This document shows positions 17,490 to 25,350 of a stretch of 44,973 nt of DNA, piece by piece. Source of the stretch: an uncultured Methanobrevibacter sp. (GTDB taxonomy: Archaea; Methanobacteriota; Methanobacteria; Methanobacteriales; Methanobacteriaceae); the NCBI GenBank assembly GCA_900318035.1, contig ONJC01000020.1:1-44973 (forward strand). Reading direction: 5' to 3'. A model generated the notes under the pieces. The model was not told the origin of the DNA. It did not search any database and saw nothing but the letters and a program-made list of their open reading frames with translations. The position numbers and the translations under genes were made by a program. How positions within the stretch are numbered: position 1 is the first letter of the stretch; each line of letters begins with the position of its first letter.

Positions 17490-19004
17490 TTAAATCACAT
17501 CGAAAAAGCTTGTTGTGTGGATGTAAGGACCTTCCTGAACTGCATTTTCCAAAAATACCGAACCGTCAAAGTCAAAGGACACATTATGGCCAAGTGCTAT
17601 AATGCCTTTGAATTCAGTGAAATTATGTTTAAAACAGCTGCATTTAAATTTTAAATTACCTAAAAAATCACATATGACCGCTCCAGCCTGTTTTGAGGAG
17701 TTGTTATTGAATATACAGTTTATGAAATCCAAATCACCACAATTATTGAAGATCACACCTGCAGGACCTTCTGAATGATTCCTTTCAAAAATGCATTCAA
17801 AAAAGCTCATTATGCCTTTATAATTGTAAACTGCCCCTCCTGAAAAGGATACGTGATTATTTAAAAATTCACAGAATTCAAATCTGCAGTTACCCTCATT
17901 GTAAATTGCTCCTCCTCCATCATATGAATAGTCATTTCCTGAGGATTTTGGGAAATATGCATTTTTAAAGGAGATGTCCCTGAATGTTACTGTTATATCT
18001 TTATTCAATATGATAAAAATTCTTGCAAGGCCTACACCATCAATGCTGTGACCTTTACCGTCAATGACCAAATCATGATTTAAAACTACACATGATTCGT
18101 CCATTTGCGGGTAATCCGGCCCTACCAATTTGATTCCTTGCCTTAATTTTTCATCTTCCGGGCAGAATACCACGTCTCCATCGAGAAAAACTTCATTATT
18201 TTTGGAGAGAAAATCTTTAAGTTCGCAAAAAGACATTGCGCCGACTGTATTTTTATCGTTCATATGGAGTTTCCTGAATTCTGCAATCTCATCACGGACA
18301 TCATTGCTGGTTTTAATGGAATCCACAGTTCGGTCAACGAAGTCATTGACATTATCAATGAAATCCGGATATTCATCATTAGCTTTTCCAGACTCCAAAT
18401 GATTATCTGAAACTTCATCAGACTCATCATTAAACTTTTGAAAACTGTCATCAGCCTTATAATTGTTTTCAATTACGTGATGAGGTTCAAAACCGCATTC
18501 CACTGTTTTGACATCCCCCAAATTGAAGATAATGTTTTTGTTTTTGTTTTCAAAACTGCACTCCCTTAAAATCAGTGTGTCCCAGTTGTAGATATCCTGG
18601 CAGTTTCTGGAGTAGTTGTATTTAAAATTACAGTTTGTTGCCTTAATAAAACCGTGATTGTAAATTGCACCGCCTTCATTTGCAGTATTATGTTCAAATG
18701 TACAGTATCCAAGTGTTAAAAACTTTGAAAAATTGCTTACTGCACCTCCGCCGTCTTCATGCAGACCGTTTTTAAAAACAACATTGGTAATTATCACCTG
18801 AAGATGTGCGCGGATATTGAATATGCGTGCCTTATTGCGGGCATCGATTGTATGGCCGTTACCATCAATTATCAAACCATCTAAATCAATTTCAATTCCG
18901 TTTTTATAGATTATCTCTTCACCTTCATCCAGGACAACATCTGATGTTAATGTTATTCTTTTTATTTTTGAGTGAATCAATCTATCCAGTTCTTTAAAAT
19001 TCAT
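17490..19004 (-). CDS. Cytosolic protein with two beta-helix domains
   Basis: A 504-residue protein without signal peptide, anchor or membrane helix. Two right-handed beta-helices, about 15-175 and 265-500, are joined by an acidic linker (about 180-255, rich in Asp/Asn/Ser). Each helix starts with the same lead-in: LTSDVVLDEGEEIIYKNGIEIDLDGLIIDGNGHTIDARNKARIFNI-type in the first, DLVIDGKGHSIDGVGLARIFII in the second. Rungs follow of the form NC-F--N----GGAIYN-G. The same lead-in occurs in the TIR protein and the 851-residue protein. The ATG at 19004 follows GAGG. The stop abuts the start of the nucleotidyltransferase gene. Related helices are usually secreted adhesins or polysaccharide lyases; here the location is inside the cell and the role is unknown. 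Confidence 0.85.
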   Translation of the reverse strand: MNFKELDRLIHSKIKRITLTSDVVLDEGEEIIYKNGIEIDLDGLIIDGNGHTIDARNKARIFNIRAHLQVIITNVVFKNGLHEDGGGAVSNFSKFLTLGYCTFEHNTANEGGAIYNHGFIKATNCNFKYNYSRNCQDIYNWDTLILRECSFENKNKNIIFNLGDVKTVECGFEPHHVIENNYKADDSFQKFNDESDEVSDNHLESGKANDEYPDFIDNVNDFVDRTVDSIKTSNDVRDEIAEFRKLHMNDKNTVGAMSFCELKDFLSKNNEVFLDGDVVFCPEDEKLRQGIKLVGPDYPQMDESCVVLNHDLVIDGKGHSIDGVGLARIFIILNKDITVTFRDISFKNAYFPKSSGNDYSYDGGGAIYNEGNCRFEFCEFLNNHVSFSGGAVYNYKGIMSFFECIFERNHSEGPAGVIFNNCGDLDFINCIFNNNSSKQAGAVICDFLGNLKFKCSCFKHNFTEFKGIIALGHNVSFDFDGSVFLENAVQEGPYIHTTSFFDVI

Positions 19005-19056
19005 TTAAATGCCTCACGATTTTAACTTTATATTAAAAATATTATAAAATTTTTGA

Positions 19057-19100
19057 AAAAAAAATAAATTGAAGACAATCTATCCGAGGACAGACCGTCT
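19057..19100 (-). terminator. Strong hairpin with T-tract
   Basis: Read on the minus strand, a 12-13-bp stem (from AGACGGTCTGTCC to GGATAGATTGTCT, with three G-U pairs) starts right after the stop of the coiled-coil gene. It is followed by CAATTTATTTTTTTTTC. It separates that operon from the beta-helix/nucleotidyltransferase operon. Confidence 0.65.
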
Positions 19101-19102
19101 AC

Positions 19103-19486
19103 TTATTCAAGGTTAAGATAGATTTCCCTAAGCTCATCGATAGATTTTTCAGACAGTTCCTGATTTTCCTTATCTTCGATGATTGCCAAGATCTTATCTT
19201 TTTGAGCTTTGTTGGCTAATGCTCTTTCAGCTCTTGCAATTTCTGCTTTTTTCATGTCAAAAACTGCTTTAACAACTTCGATTTTAACTTCAACTTCCCT
19301 TACTTTTGGATTTTCATCATTACCCAGTAAGGAGTCGCCCTGAAGATCGCTTTCTTCTTTTTTAAGGCTTTTATAGATTGCATCCAAATCGGCTAAAGTT
19401 AAATCGAAGAGGTCTTCTGTGCTGATTAAGCCTTTAAATTCAAATCTGAATTTGTTTTTTAAGCATTCAACCCAGATATTTGTCAT
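19103..19486 (-). CDS. Small charged coiled-coil protein
   Basis: A 127-residue protein if started at the ATG at 19486, which follows a perfect AGGAGGT by 5 nt. A second in-frame ATG at 19510 also has GGAGG in front (8 nt), which would add eight residues; both could be used. The N-terminus (NIWVECLKNKFRFEFKGLISTEDLFDLTLADLDAIYKSLKKE) is followed by a long Lys/Glu/Ala-rich helix (about 65-105) typical of coiled coils, then DELREIYLNLE. I do not recognise the family. It starts 13-37 nt after the stop of the 690-residue gene and is clearly in the same operon, so the two probably act together. Confidence 0.8.
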   Translation of the reverse strand: MTNIWVECLKNKFRFEFKGLISTEDLFDLTLADLDAIYKSLKKEESDLQGDSLLGNDENPKVREVEVKIEVVKAVFDMKKAEIARAERALANKAQKDKILAIIEDKENQELSEKSIDELREIYLNLE

Positions 19487-19522
19487 GTTATACCTCCTGA
19501 TTTTATTCATTGAATAATCCTC

Positions 19523-21595
19523 CTAAATCACTACATTAATTATTCTTTCAATGTTTTCTGTTTTAACTTTTAAAGTAACTTTTTTTCTTTGAGTTAAGGA
19601 AAATCCAACTCCACTTAATTGATTTTGAGATTCTTCAACTTTTGCAACAGAAGCAAGCGCTTCCATAACTCTTTTATGATCCATCAATTCTTCAATTAAG
19701 AATTCATTAAACCATGGATTTACCCTGTCCTCATTCACACAGTCTTTCAACATGAAAAAGACATGTTTGTTTCCAACTGCATTGTCACCCCAGTAGTTTG
19801 GACTGTAACAGATTAAGGAAACCGGAACGAATGTATTGTATGTCAGGTTCCATTCTTTAATGTTGGAGGACTGTCCGTCCAAATGGCTTTTCATTTTGAA
19901 ATTGCCGTTTTCATCCAAAGTTACTGTTGCCACATCTACATATTCGTTTTGTCTTAATTTGAAAGGATATTCAAAGTTGTAAATTCTTCCGTCAAATTCA
20001 ATTTCAGCTTTAAATCCTCTATCACCGCCACGGTATGAGTATTGGTGTACGCGGAATTTGTAATCACCAGGAATCATGCGGTTTTTGTCTTTGTATCTGA
20101 TGTTTTCAACAGCAGGTCTGCCATTTTCAGGATTGATGATGTCAACATCAAGCCAGCCGTCTGTTTTTTTGCTTCTCATTTGAGAGAAATAAATTTCAAA
20201 ACCGCTTGGTTCTGTACAGTGTGCGTCCAAATCGTTTTTATCCCATTCGTGATCGTTCCATTGAATGGAAAATCTTAAATCAACATCAACATCTCCGCCC
20301 ATTGCCTTTACTCTCTGTTTCATCAGACTGTCAGCAATGTTGTTTTTATATGCCCAACTGAACAGGTTATCCCATTTGAACATACTTGGAGCGTCTTTAT
20401 TGATAGGTGCGATTAAGGACATGAAATTATTTTCTAAACCATAATCTAAGTATAATTCAACTTCCTGAGCATTTGGCAGGATATTATCAATGAAATCACT
20501 GATAGGAACATCCTGAACCTTATCAAAGTTTTTAACTTTGCTGGTTGTAAATCCTCTTAAGCGGTCAAATAAGCTTTCGCTTTCCTGAAGTTGAGGTGTT
20601 ACATCACGGTTTGCAAACAATACGTCTCTAACACTTAAATCTTCCATCACTGCAAATCTGCGTGGAATGGAATCTTTGAAACCCAATTCATCAATTTTTT
20701 CTTCTGCTCTTTTAAGCATGGATTTTGTGAAAATTGCTTTTGGTCTTTTATAGTTTGTTGGAGCTACAATAGTTTCATAATTGGAAACCGCTTCATCCAA
20801 TGGCACACCAAAACTGATTTCAACCAAAAGTGTACCGATACTTTTGTTTTTAAGTCTTGAGATAAGTGGACCAAGTTCCATACTTTGAATCCAATAGAAT
20901 CTGTTCAAATCTTTTTCATCTACACTTTCAACTTCAACCAAATGATTTCTGAATTTTTCAAGGATATCTTTCCATTCATTTCCTCTGTACAGACTGTTGG
21001 TAGAGATAAGTTCCAATACTGTATCAACAGACTCAAGGGAAATTTCATTTGTTGTAGATTCCAATACTTCCCTAGTGGTTCTTGCATCGGCAACATCACG
21101 TCTGTAACCGATGTGTTTTCTTGGAATGTCAATGTAAAAATGATTGTATCTGATTACACTGCCGTCTTCTAATTGTTCACGGTCAAATTTATGACCCACA
21201 GTTTTCATATCCACCTTAAATACATCTGCAATTTCATGCTCTTTAATAAATTCACTTAATGCTTCAAAAACACCTTCATAATCTTTGTGAGGCACACAGT
21301 CAAACAATGTAGTCAGTTCATATGTATCTTCATCAACTGCAACCACATTTGCTGCATGTCTGAAAAAGCTATGACATGAACTGCAGTCATGAACTTTTCT
21401 TTCACGGTAGATTGGATTGATTGCTTCTGGAAGGGAATCCATGTATAGATTCCAAAGATCTTCTGTGTCGCAATCAACTCTAAATAACATTTCGTTTGCC
21501 ATATTTTCTTCAAAATGTCTGTATAAACTATCTCTTGTAATTTCAAAACTGATATTATCACCACCTATTTGCTTTTGTAAATAGTTTACACTCAT
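19523..21595 (-). CDS. 690-aa protein with DUF2135-like domain, function unknown
   Basis: A cytosolic protein without signal peptide. The N-terminal part contains a CSSCH motif (C71, C74, H75) in DCSSCHSFFRHAANVVAVD, a possible metal or redox site. Residues about 455-565 resemble DUF2135 (YfaP-like): WNDHEWDKNDLDAHCTEPSGFEIYFS, then GWLDVDIINPENGRPAVENI and PGDYKFRVHQYSYRGGDRGF. In that family the domain often accompanies von Willebrand or defence/stress modules. The C-terminal 100 residues end in a beta-rich segment. The ATG at 21595 has no ribosome site and lies 17 nt after a shared promoter motif, so the mRNA is probably leaderless. It heads an operon with the small coiled-coil gene and is divergent from the gene at 21678. 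Confidence 0.75.
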   Translation of the reverse strand: MSVNYLQKQIGGDNISFEITRDSLYRHFEENMANEMLFRVDCDTEDLWNLYMDSLPEAINPIYRERKVHDCSSCHSFFRHAANVVAVDEDTYELTTLFDCVPHKDYEGVFEALSEFIKEHEIADVFKVDMKTVGHKFDREQLEDGSVIRYNHFYIDIPRKHIGYRRDVADARTTREVLESTTNEISLESVDTVLELISTNSLYRGNEWKDILEKFRNHLVEVESVDEKDLNRFYWIQSMELGPLISRLKNKSIGTLLVEISFGVPLDEAVSNYETIVAPTNYKRPKAIFTKSMLKRAEEKIDELGFKDSIPRRFAVMEDLSVRDVLFANRDVTPQLQESESLFDRLRGFTTSKVKNFDKVQDVPISDFIDNILPNAQEVELYLDYGLENNFMSLIAPINKDAPSMFKWDNLFSWAYKNNIADSLMKQRVKAMGGDVDVDLRFSIQWNDHEWDKNDLDAHCTEPSGFEIYFSQMRSKKTDGWLDVDIINPENGRPAVENIRYKDKNRMIPGDYKFRVHQYSYRGGDRGFKAEIEFDGRIYNFEYPFKLRQNEYVDVATVTLDENGNFKMKSHLDGQSSNIKEWNLTYNTFVPVSLICYSPNYWGDNAVGNKHVFFMLKDCVNEDRVNPWFNEFLIEELMDHKRVMEALASVAKVEESQNQLSGVGFSLTQRKKVTLKVKTENIERIINVVI

Positions 21596-21612
21596 ATCTT
21601 TAAATTAAAACA

Positions 21613-21654
21613 TATATAAGTAGAATAAAGCTTTTACTTTAATTAACTTATTTA
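21613..21654. promoter_or_regulatory. Divergent pair of shared promoter motifs
   Basis: Minus-strand motif at 21613-21630: CTTTA-TTCT-ACTTATATA, 17 nt before the ATG at 21595. Plus-strand motif at 21637-21654: CTTTA-ATTA-ACTTATTTA, 23 nt before the ATG at 21678. Neither gene has a Shine-Dalgarno site, fitting leaderless mRNAs. The 15-mer TAAAGCTTTTACTTT between the two start boxes recurs exactly at 33929. Confidence 0.65.
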
Positions 21655-21677
21655 AATTAAATTTTAAACTTCAAAGT

Positions 21678-22358
21678 ATGAAATACGAAAAGGGATTGCG
21701 ATACAGAATAATGATTCTGAAAAGATACGGATTTCACATTAGAAAATACATGCTGAACAAATCCGTCAGGGATTTCTATACCCGACGATGTGAAAACGTG
21801 AAAACAAGAAATGTTGAAATGTATGAAGAGATTTTCTCATTCATTGACGGGAAAAATATTGATATGGACCGTTTCTACTATATCTATTTTGAGATGGGCG
21901 AATGTCTAATGGAACTTAAAAGATACGGTGAAGCCTGCAGATATTTTGAAATAACTATTGATAATGTAATAACCGAATCATACAAGAAAAACAAATCCAA
22001 ATTTAAATCCAGCCATTACAACTTATTTTTAGAGAACTATTCCAAAGCGATTGAGTGTTTTTTAAAAGCCGAGGAATTTGATAATATGGATTATTACAAC
22101 AACTTAAATATGTATTGTGAAAACAAGTATAATCGTTCAAGTGAAGTGATGGGTGATTTATATGCATCTCACGGTGCTAAAAATCTGGCAAAAAAATATT
22201 ATGATAAAAAAATATATGAATTAGAGAATATGCCAATCATAAGGCATAGAGACTATGATCCATATGTTGACGGATATCTAAAAGAGGAATATGAGGAGGA
22301 AGTCAAAAAACAGAAAGCTGAAATCAATAGAATTTATGAAAAAATTCAATCATTATAA
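21678..22358 (+). CDS. TPR-like helical protein of unknown function
   Basis: A 226-residue, highly charged and helical cytosolic protein. Residues 60-140 look like TPR units (YYIYFEMGECLMELKRYGEACRYFEITIDN and YNLFLENYSKAIECFLKAEEFDNM), and a third helical pair lies at about 155-180 (VMGDLYASHGAKNLAKKYYDKKI). The C-terminal 30 residues are a Glu/Lys-rich helix. The ATG at 21678 is preceded by the shared promoter motif and no ribosome site. It is the only plus-strand gene in the 13-41 kb area and runs into the stop of the convergent membrane-HEAT gene (6-bp overlap). Function unknown; divergent expression with the 690-residue gene suggests joint use. Confidence 0.8.
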   Translation: MKYEKGLRYRIMILKRYGFHIRKYMLNKSVRDFYTRRCENVKTRNVEMYEEIFSFIDGKNIDMDRFYYIYFEMGECLMELKRYGEACRYFEITIDNVITESYKKNKSKFKSSHYNLFLENYSKAIECFLKAEEFDNMDYYNNLNMYCENKYNRSSEVMGDLYASHGAKNLAKKYYDKKIYELENMPIIRHRDYDPYVDGYLKEEYEEEVKKQKAEINRIYEKIQSL

Positions 22359-22700
22359 TTCCTCAATTCTTCTTTCAGCAGCTCTTGAAACACGAAACTT
22401 ATCGCATTTAGCTATTTCCTCCAGATATGATTTTGTGTTGATTCTTTCAACAGCCTCAACACCAACATCCTGATTATAATCACTTAAGGCTACTTTTTTA
22501 AGCATTTCCTCATCATTCAATTTCATTACATATGCCTTTCTTACGTTGGCATTACGGTTTTTAAGTTCATGGCCAAACATGTCAGTTAATTTCTTTTTAA
22601 CATCTAAAAAAGCCCACATTAAAAACACAATTGCAAATATGGCTATGAAAAACCATATTATTGAATAAACTATAAGTTGTATTAATTCTTCGAGAATCAT
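22353..22700 (-). CDS. Membrane-anchored HEAT-repeat protein
   Basis: A 115-residue protein. One long hydrophobic helix (about 7-31, IQLIVYSIIWFFIAIFAIVFLMW) anchors it in the membrane. The remainder (about 40-115) has two to three HEAT-like units (NRNANVRKAYVMKLNDEEML, KVALSDYNQDVGVEAVERIN, EIAKCDKFRVSRAAERRI), expected on the cytoplasmic side because Lys residues follow the helix. The ATG at 22700 follows GGTGAT. It begins 14 nt after the stop of the 322-residue HEAT gene, so both are from one transcript; it might tether a HEAT complex to the membrane (inference). Confidence 0.8.
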   Translation of the reverse strand: MILEELIQLIVYSIIWFFIAIFAIVFLMWAFLDVKKKLTDMFGHELKNRNANVRKAYVMKLNDEEMLKKVALSDYNQDVGVEAVERINTKSYLEEIAKCDKFRVSRAAERRIEEL

Positions 22701-22714
22701 GCAATCACCTTAAA

Positions 22715-23683
22715 TTAACTTAAAAGTTTTTTTAACCTTACCTTAGCAGATTCGCGTACAAATCTGTTTTCATCGCTTTCAACGACATCCAGGATGAATG
22801 CCATGTCTTCAATATGTTTGATTGCATTTACGCGAATCCATGAGTGAAGATCTGTTTTTGCAATTTCCTTTAGCCTTGGCTCGTCATCAATATAGCTTAC
22901 CGCTTCATTTCTTACATACCATGTCTTATCCTCTTTTGCAACTTCATACACGATGTCCTGGTCAATATTTCCATTGCCGACAGCTGCAAGCCTTACATTC
23001 CAATTCGGATTGTTTTTAGCATAATTCGCCAAAACATCTTTGTCTTTAAGGTTTGGATTTCTGATTGCAGGCTTTAAAACTTCTTTGTAAGTTTCTTTTT
23101 CAATTATGCTGATTAAAATCGCTTCATCTCCAATTCCCTTTACGGCTTCCTGGCGTACTCTGTAATCCTCGTCGTTTTGTGCAATTTCAACTAAAACATT
23201 TTCATCTGTGATTTTAGAAACTGCCGCTTCACGAGATTGCCAGGTCAGCCCATATCTTGCAATTTCAATCAGTCTTTCTTCATCAAAAATCCTGAAGACG
23301 TCTTCAGCAGTCAATATTAGATTTGGATTGATCTTTTTAATATTATCCCATGCAATTTGCCTTACACCATTATTTGTATCACATCTTGCAATGTGGACAA
23401 GAACATTTTCATCATTAATTTTATTTACTGCTGATTTTCTAACTGAATGTGCAGGGTCTTTCAGTGCAATATTTTCTAAAGCTTTTTCATTGCCAATCCT
23501 ATTGACTGCCACTTTTCTAACCATTGCACTGTCGTCAGTTTTAATGATATCCATCAAAACATCTTCATCAGTGACGTTTTTCACCGCTGCACGTCTGACA
23601 TATTTATCAGGACTTTTAACAGCAATTTGTGCAAGTTCATCTTGATTAGTTAGTTTTCTTACATCTTTAACATTAACGTCCAC
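22715..23683 (-). CDS. HEAT-repeat protein
   Basis: A 322-residue solenoid made of about eleven HEAT-like repeats, with the signature VRRAAVKNVTDEDVL..., VRKVAVNRIGNEKAL, VRKSAVNKINDENVL, VRQEAVKGIGDEAIL and IRVNAIKHIEDM. No other domain, signal peptide or membrane segment is present. The start is a GTG at 23683 behind a perfect AGGAGG (8 nt). A shared promoter motif lies at 23733-23750, giving a leader of roughly 30 nt. It is followed by the membrane-anchored HEAT gene. Sequence style is the same as in the HEAT genes at 14.3-16.6 kb and the HEAT tail of the LRR protein at 35.5 kb. Confidence 0.85.
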   Translation of the reverse strand: MDVNVKDVRKLTNQDELAQIAVKSPDKYVRRAAVKNVTDEDVLMDIIKTDDSAMVRKVAVNRIGNEKALENIALKDPAHSVRKSAVNKINDENVLVHIARCDTNNGVRQIAWDNIKKINPNLILTAEDVFRIFDEERLIEIARYGLTWQSREAAVSKITDENVLVEIAQNDEDYRVRQEAVKGIGDEAILISIIEKETYKEVLKPAIRNPNLKDKDVLANYAKNNPNWNVRLAAVGNGNIDQDIVYEVAKEDKTWYVRNEAVSYIDDEPRLKEIAKTDLHSWIRVNAIKHIEDMAFILDVVESDENRFVRESAKVRLKKLLS

Positions 23684-23732
23684 TTGCCAACCTCCTATAA
23701 TTTAATTATAAAAAAATGTTTATTAAAAAAAT

Positions 23733-23750
23733 TATAAAAGTCAGATAAAG
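23733..23750 (-). promoter_or_regulatory. Shared promoter motif before the HEAT operon
   Basis: Minus strand CTTTA-TCTG-ACTTTTATA, about 50 nt upstream of the GTG at 23683, leaving room for the AGGAGG leader. Spacing between the CTTTA box and the TATA-like part is the same as at the other copies. Confidence 0.6.
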
Positions 23751-23783
23751 TAAACTATTTAATCCAGAAGAATTTTTTTAGAG

Positions 23784-25241
23784 TTATCCTTGGCTTTCTT
23801 TATTTATATTGGTGAAAATATAGCTTAATATCAAAATAACAACAGTAATAACTCCATAAACAGTTAATTCGAAGTTATTTGCATTTAAAAGCAGATGATA
23901 TACTCCATTACCCCACATGAAAAACAGAAATACAGGCAATATGTATTTAAGTACAAATACCCATTTTTTTCCAACTTTAACCTTGTCATTTTCATTCAAT
24001 ACAGGAATTACGCCATCAATGTCATAGAACCATGTGAATATTATGCATTGAACTGCGATTAAAAAAAGAATGCAAAATTCTGTGATGAAACCATCAACCA
24101 TACCGACCAGATAGCTGCTGATTCCGGTTGTGAACAGCAATGAAATTAGACAACCCACTATTGACCATACGGTTACTGTTTTTTTACGGGACCAGTTTAA
24201 CTTATGGACTGAGGAGTTAATCATCGGTTCAAATACCGCAATGGCCGAGGTTATTCCTGCGAATAATATTGCTACAAATAACAATGGGGCAAGTATATGG
24301 CCAATAGGCCCCATAATATTGAAAATCATTGGAAAAACAACAAATACCAATCCTGTACCCTCACTAACAAGTTCAACCATTGGTGTTCCGGAAGTATAAG
24401 ACATGTATCCGAGAATGGAAAATATTCCAAATGCAGTAAATACTTCAAATGCACAATTTGCAAAAACCACAATCAAAACATTATCGGTTAATTTTGATCC
24501 GTCAGGCAGATAGCTGGCATATGTTAGGGAAATTGACTCCCCCATACTTAACGAAAAAATAATTTGCGAGAATGCAGCCAGCCAAATGTTTACATTAAAA
24601 AGCATTTGCCAATCAGGATTCAATAATGCATTTATTCCTATGCCTGCGCCCGGAAGTGTCAATGCATAAACAACAATGATAGCCATTATGGCAAAAAGCA
24701 GTGGGATTAAAATTTTTGAAGCCCTACCTATTCCTTCATTTAAGTCCTTATGGGAAATGTACCAGATAAAAATCCACACAATCACCATGGAAATAGCTGT
24801 TGGAATTATGAAACTTGTCATATTGGATAGATTTGAGCTTCCGCCAACATTTCTTACAAAATAAAGTGCCGAATCAGCTCCCCAACTGAAATTGAAACTG
24901 GAACCCAGATACACCAAATCCCAGCCCACTATAACCAAATAATAGATTAAAACAAAATACATGATTAAAACTAATGCCCAGGACATGTACTCCAGTTTAG
25001 GATTAATACCCTTTAAAATATTGGAAAATGAATCCTTATGTCTGAATCCGATACCGTACTCCAATATCAGAAACGGAATTCCCATAATCAGAATTGCAAC
25101 CAAATATGGTATAAAAAAAGTTCCTCCACCATTGGAATAGACCACATAGCTGTAACGCCAGATATTCCCCAACCCAACAGCAGCACCAATCATCGATAGA
25201 AGAAAGGCAATTCGAGAGTTCCATTGACTTTGATTATTCAT
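23784..25241 (-). CDS. Sodium-dependent transporter, NSS (SNF/SLC6-like) family
   Basis: A 485-residue multi-pass membrane protein with about eleven helices. The N-terminus has the family hallmark SRIAFLLSMIGAAVGLGNIWRYSYVVYSNGG then GTFFIPYLVAILIMGIPFLILEYGIG, i.e. helix 1 with its unwound GLGN-WRY segment and the GGG motif for Na+ and substrate binding. Members import amino acids or related amines with sodium. The substrate cannot be read from sequence. The ATG at 25241 follows GGTG and AGGA elements. It is transcribed from its own TATA region (TTTATATTG near 25290) and is not obviously linked to the surrounding repeat-protein genes. Confidence 0.9.
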   Translation of the reverse strand: MNNQSQWNSRIAFLLSMIGAAVGLGNIWRYSYVVYSNGGGTFFIPYLVAILIMGIPFLILEYGIGFRHKDSFSNILKGINPKLEYMSWALVLIMYFVLIYYLVIVGWDLVYLGSSFNFSWGADSALYFVRNVGGSSNLSNMTSFIIPTAISMVIVWIFIWYISHKDLNEGIGRASKILIPLLFAIMAIIVVYALTLPGAGIGINALLNPDWQMLFNVNIWLAAFSQIIFSLSMGESISLTYASYLPDGSKLTDNVLIVVFANCAFEVFTAFGIFSILGYMSYTSGTPMVELVSEGTGLVFVVFPMIFNIMGPIGHILAPLLFVAILFAGITSAIAVFEPMINSSVHKLNWSRKKTVTVWSIVGCLISLLFTTGISSYLVGMVDGFITEFCILFLIAVQCIIFTWFYDIDGVIPVLNENDKVKVGKKWVFVLKYILPVFLFFMWGNGVYHLLLNANNFELTVYGVITVVILILSYIFTNINKESQG

Positions 25242-25306
25242 TAATCCTACACCAATTACCTATTTCTTTTAAATACAATATAAATATATTGATTTGGGTT
25301 CAATTA

Positions 25307-25350
25307 TTAAAAAAAAAGTTTTTTAGAATGAAAGTGACCTGCACTTTCAT
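25307..25350 (-). terminator. Hairpin terminator of the EF-2 gene
   Basis: Minus strand: ATGAAAGTG and CACTTTCAT form a perfect 9-bp stem with a 5-nt loop at the very end of the gene, followed by CTAAAAAAC and a run of nine T. Stem-loop plus T-run placed directly after the stop. Confidence 0.7.
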
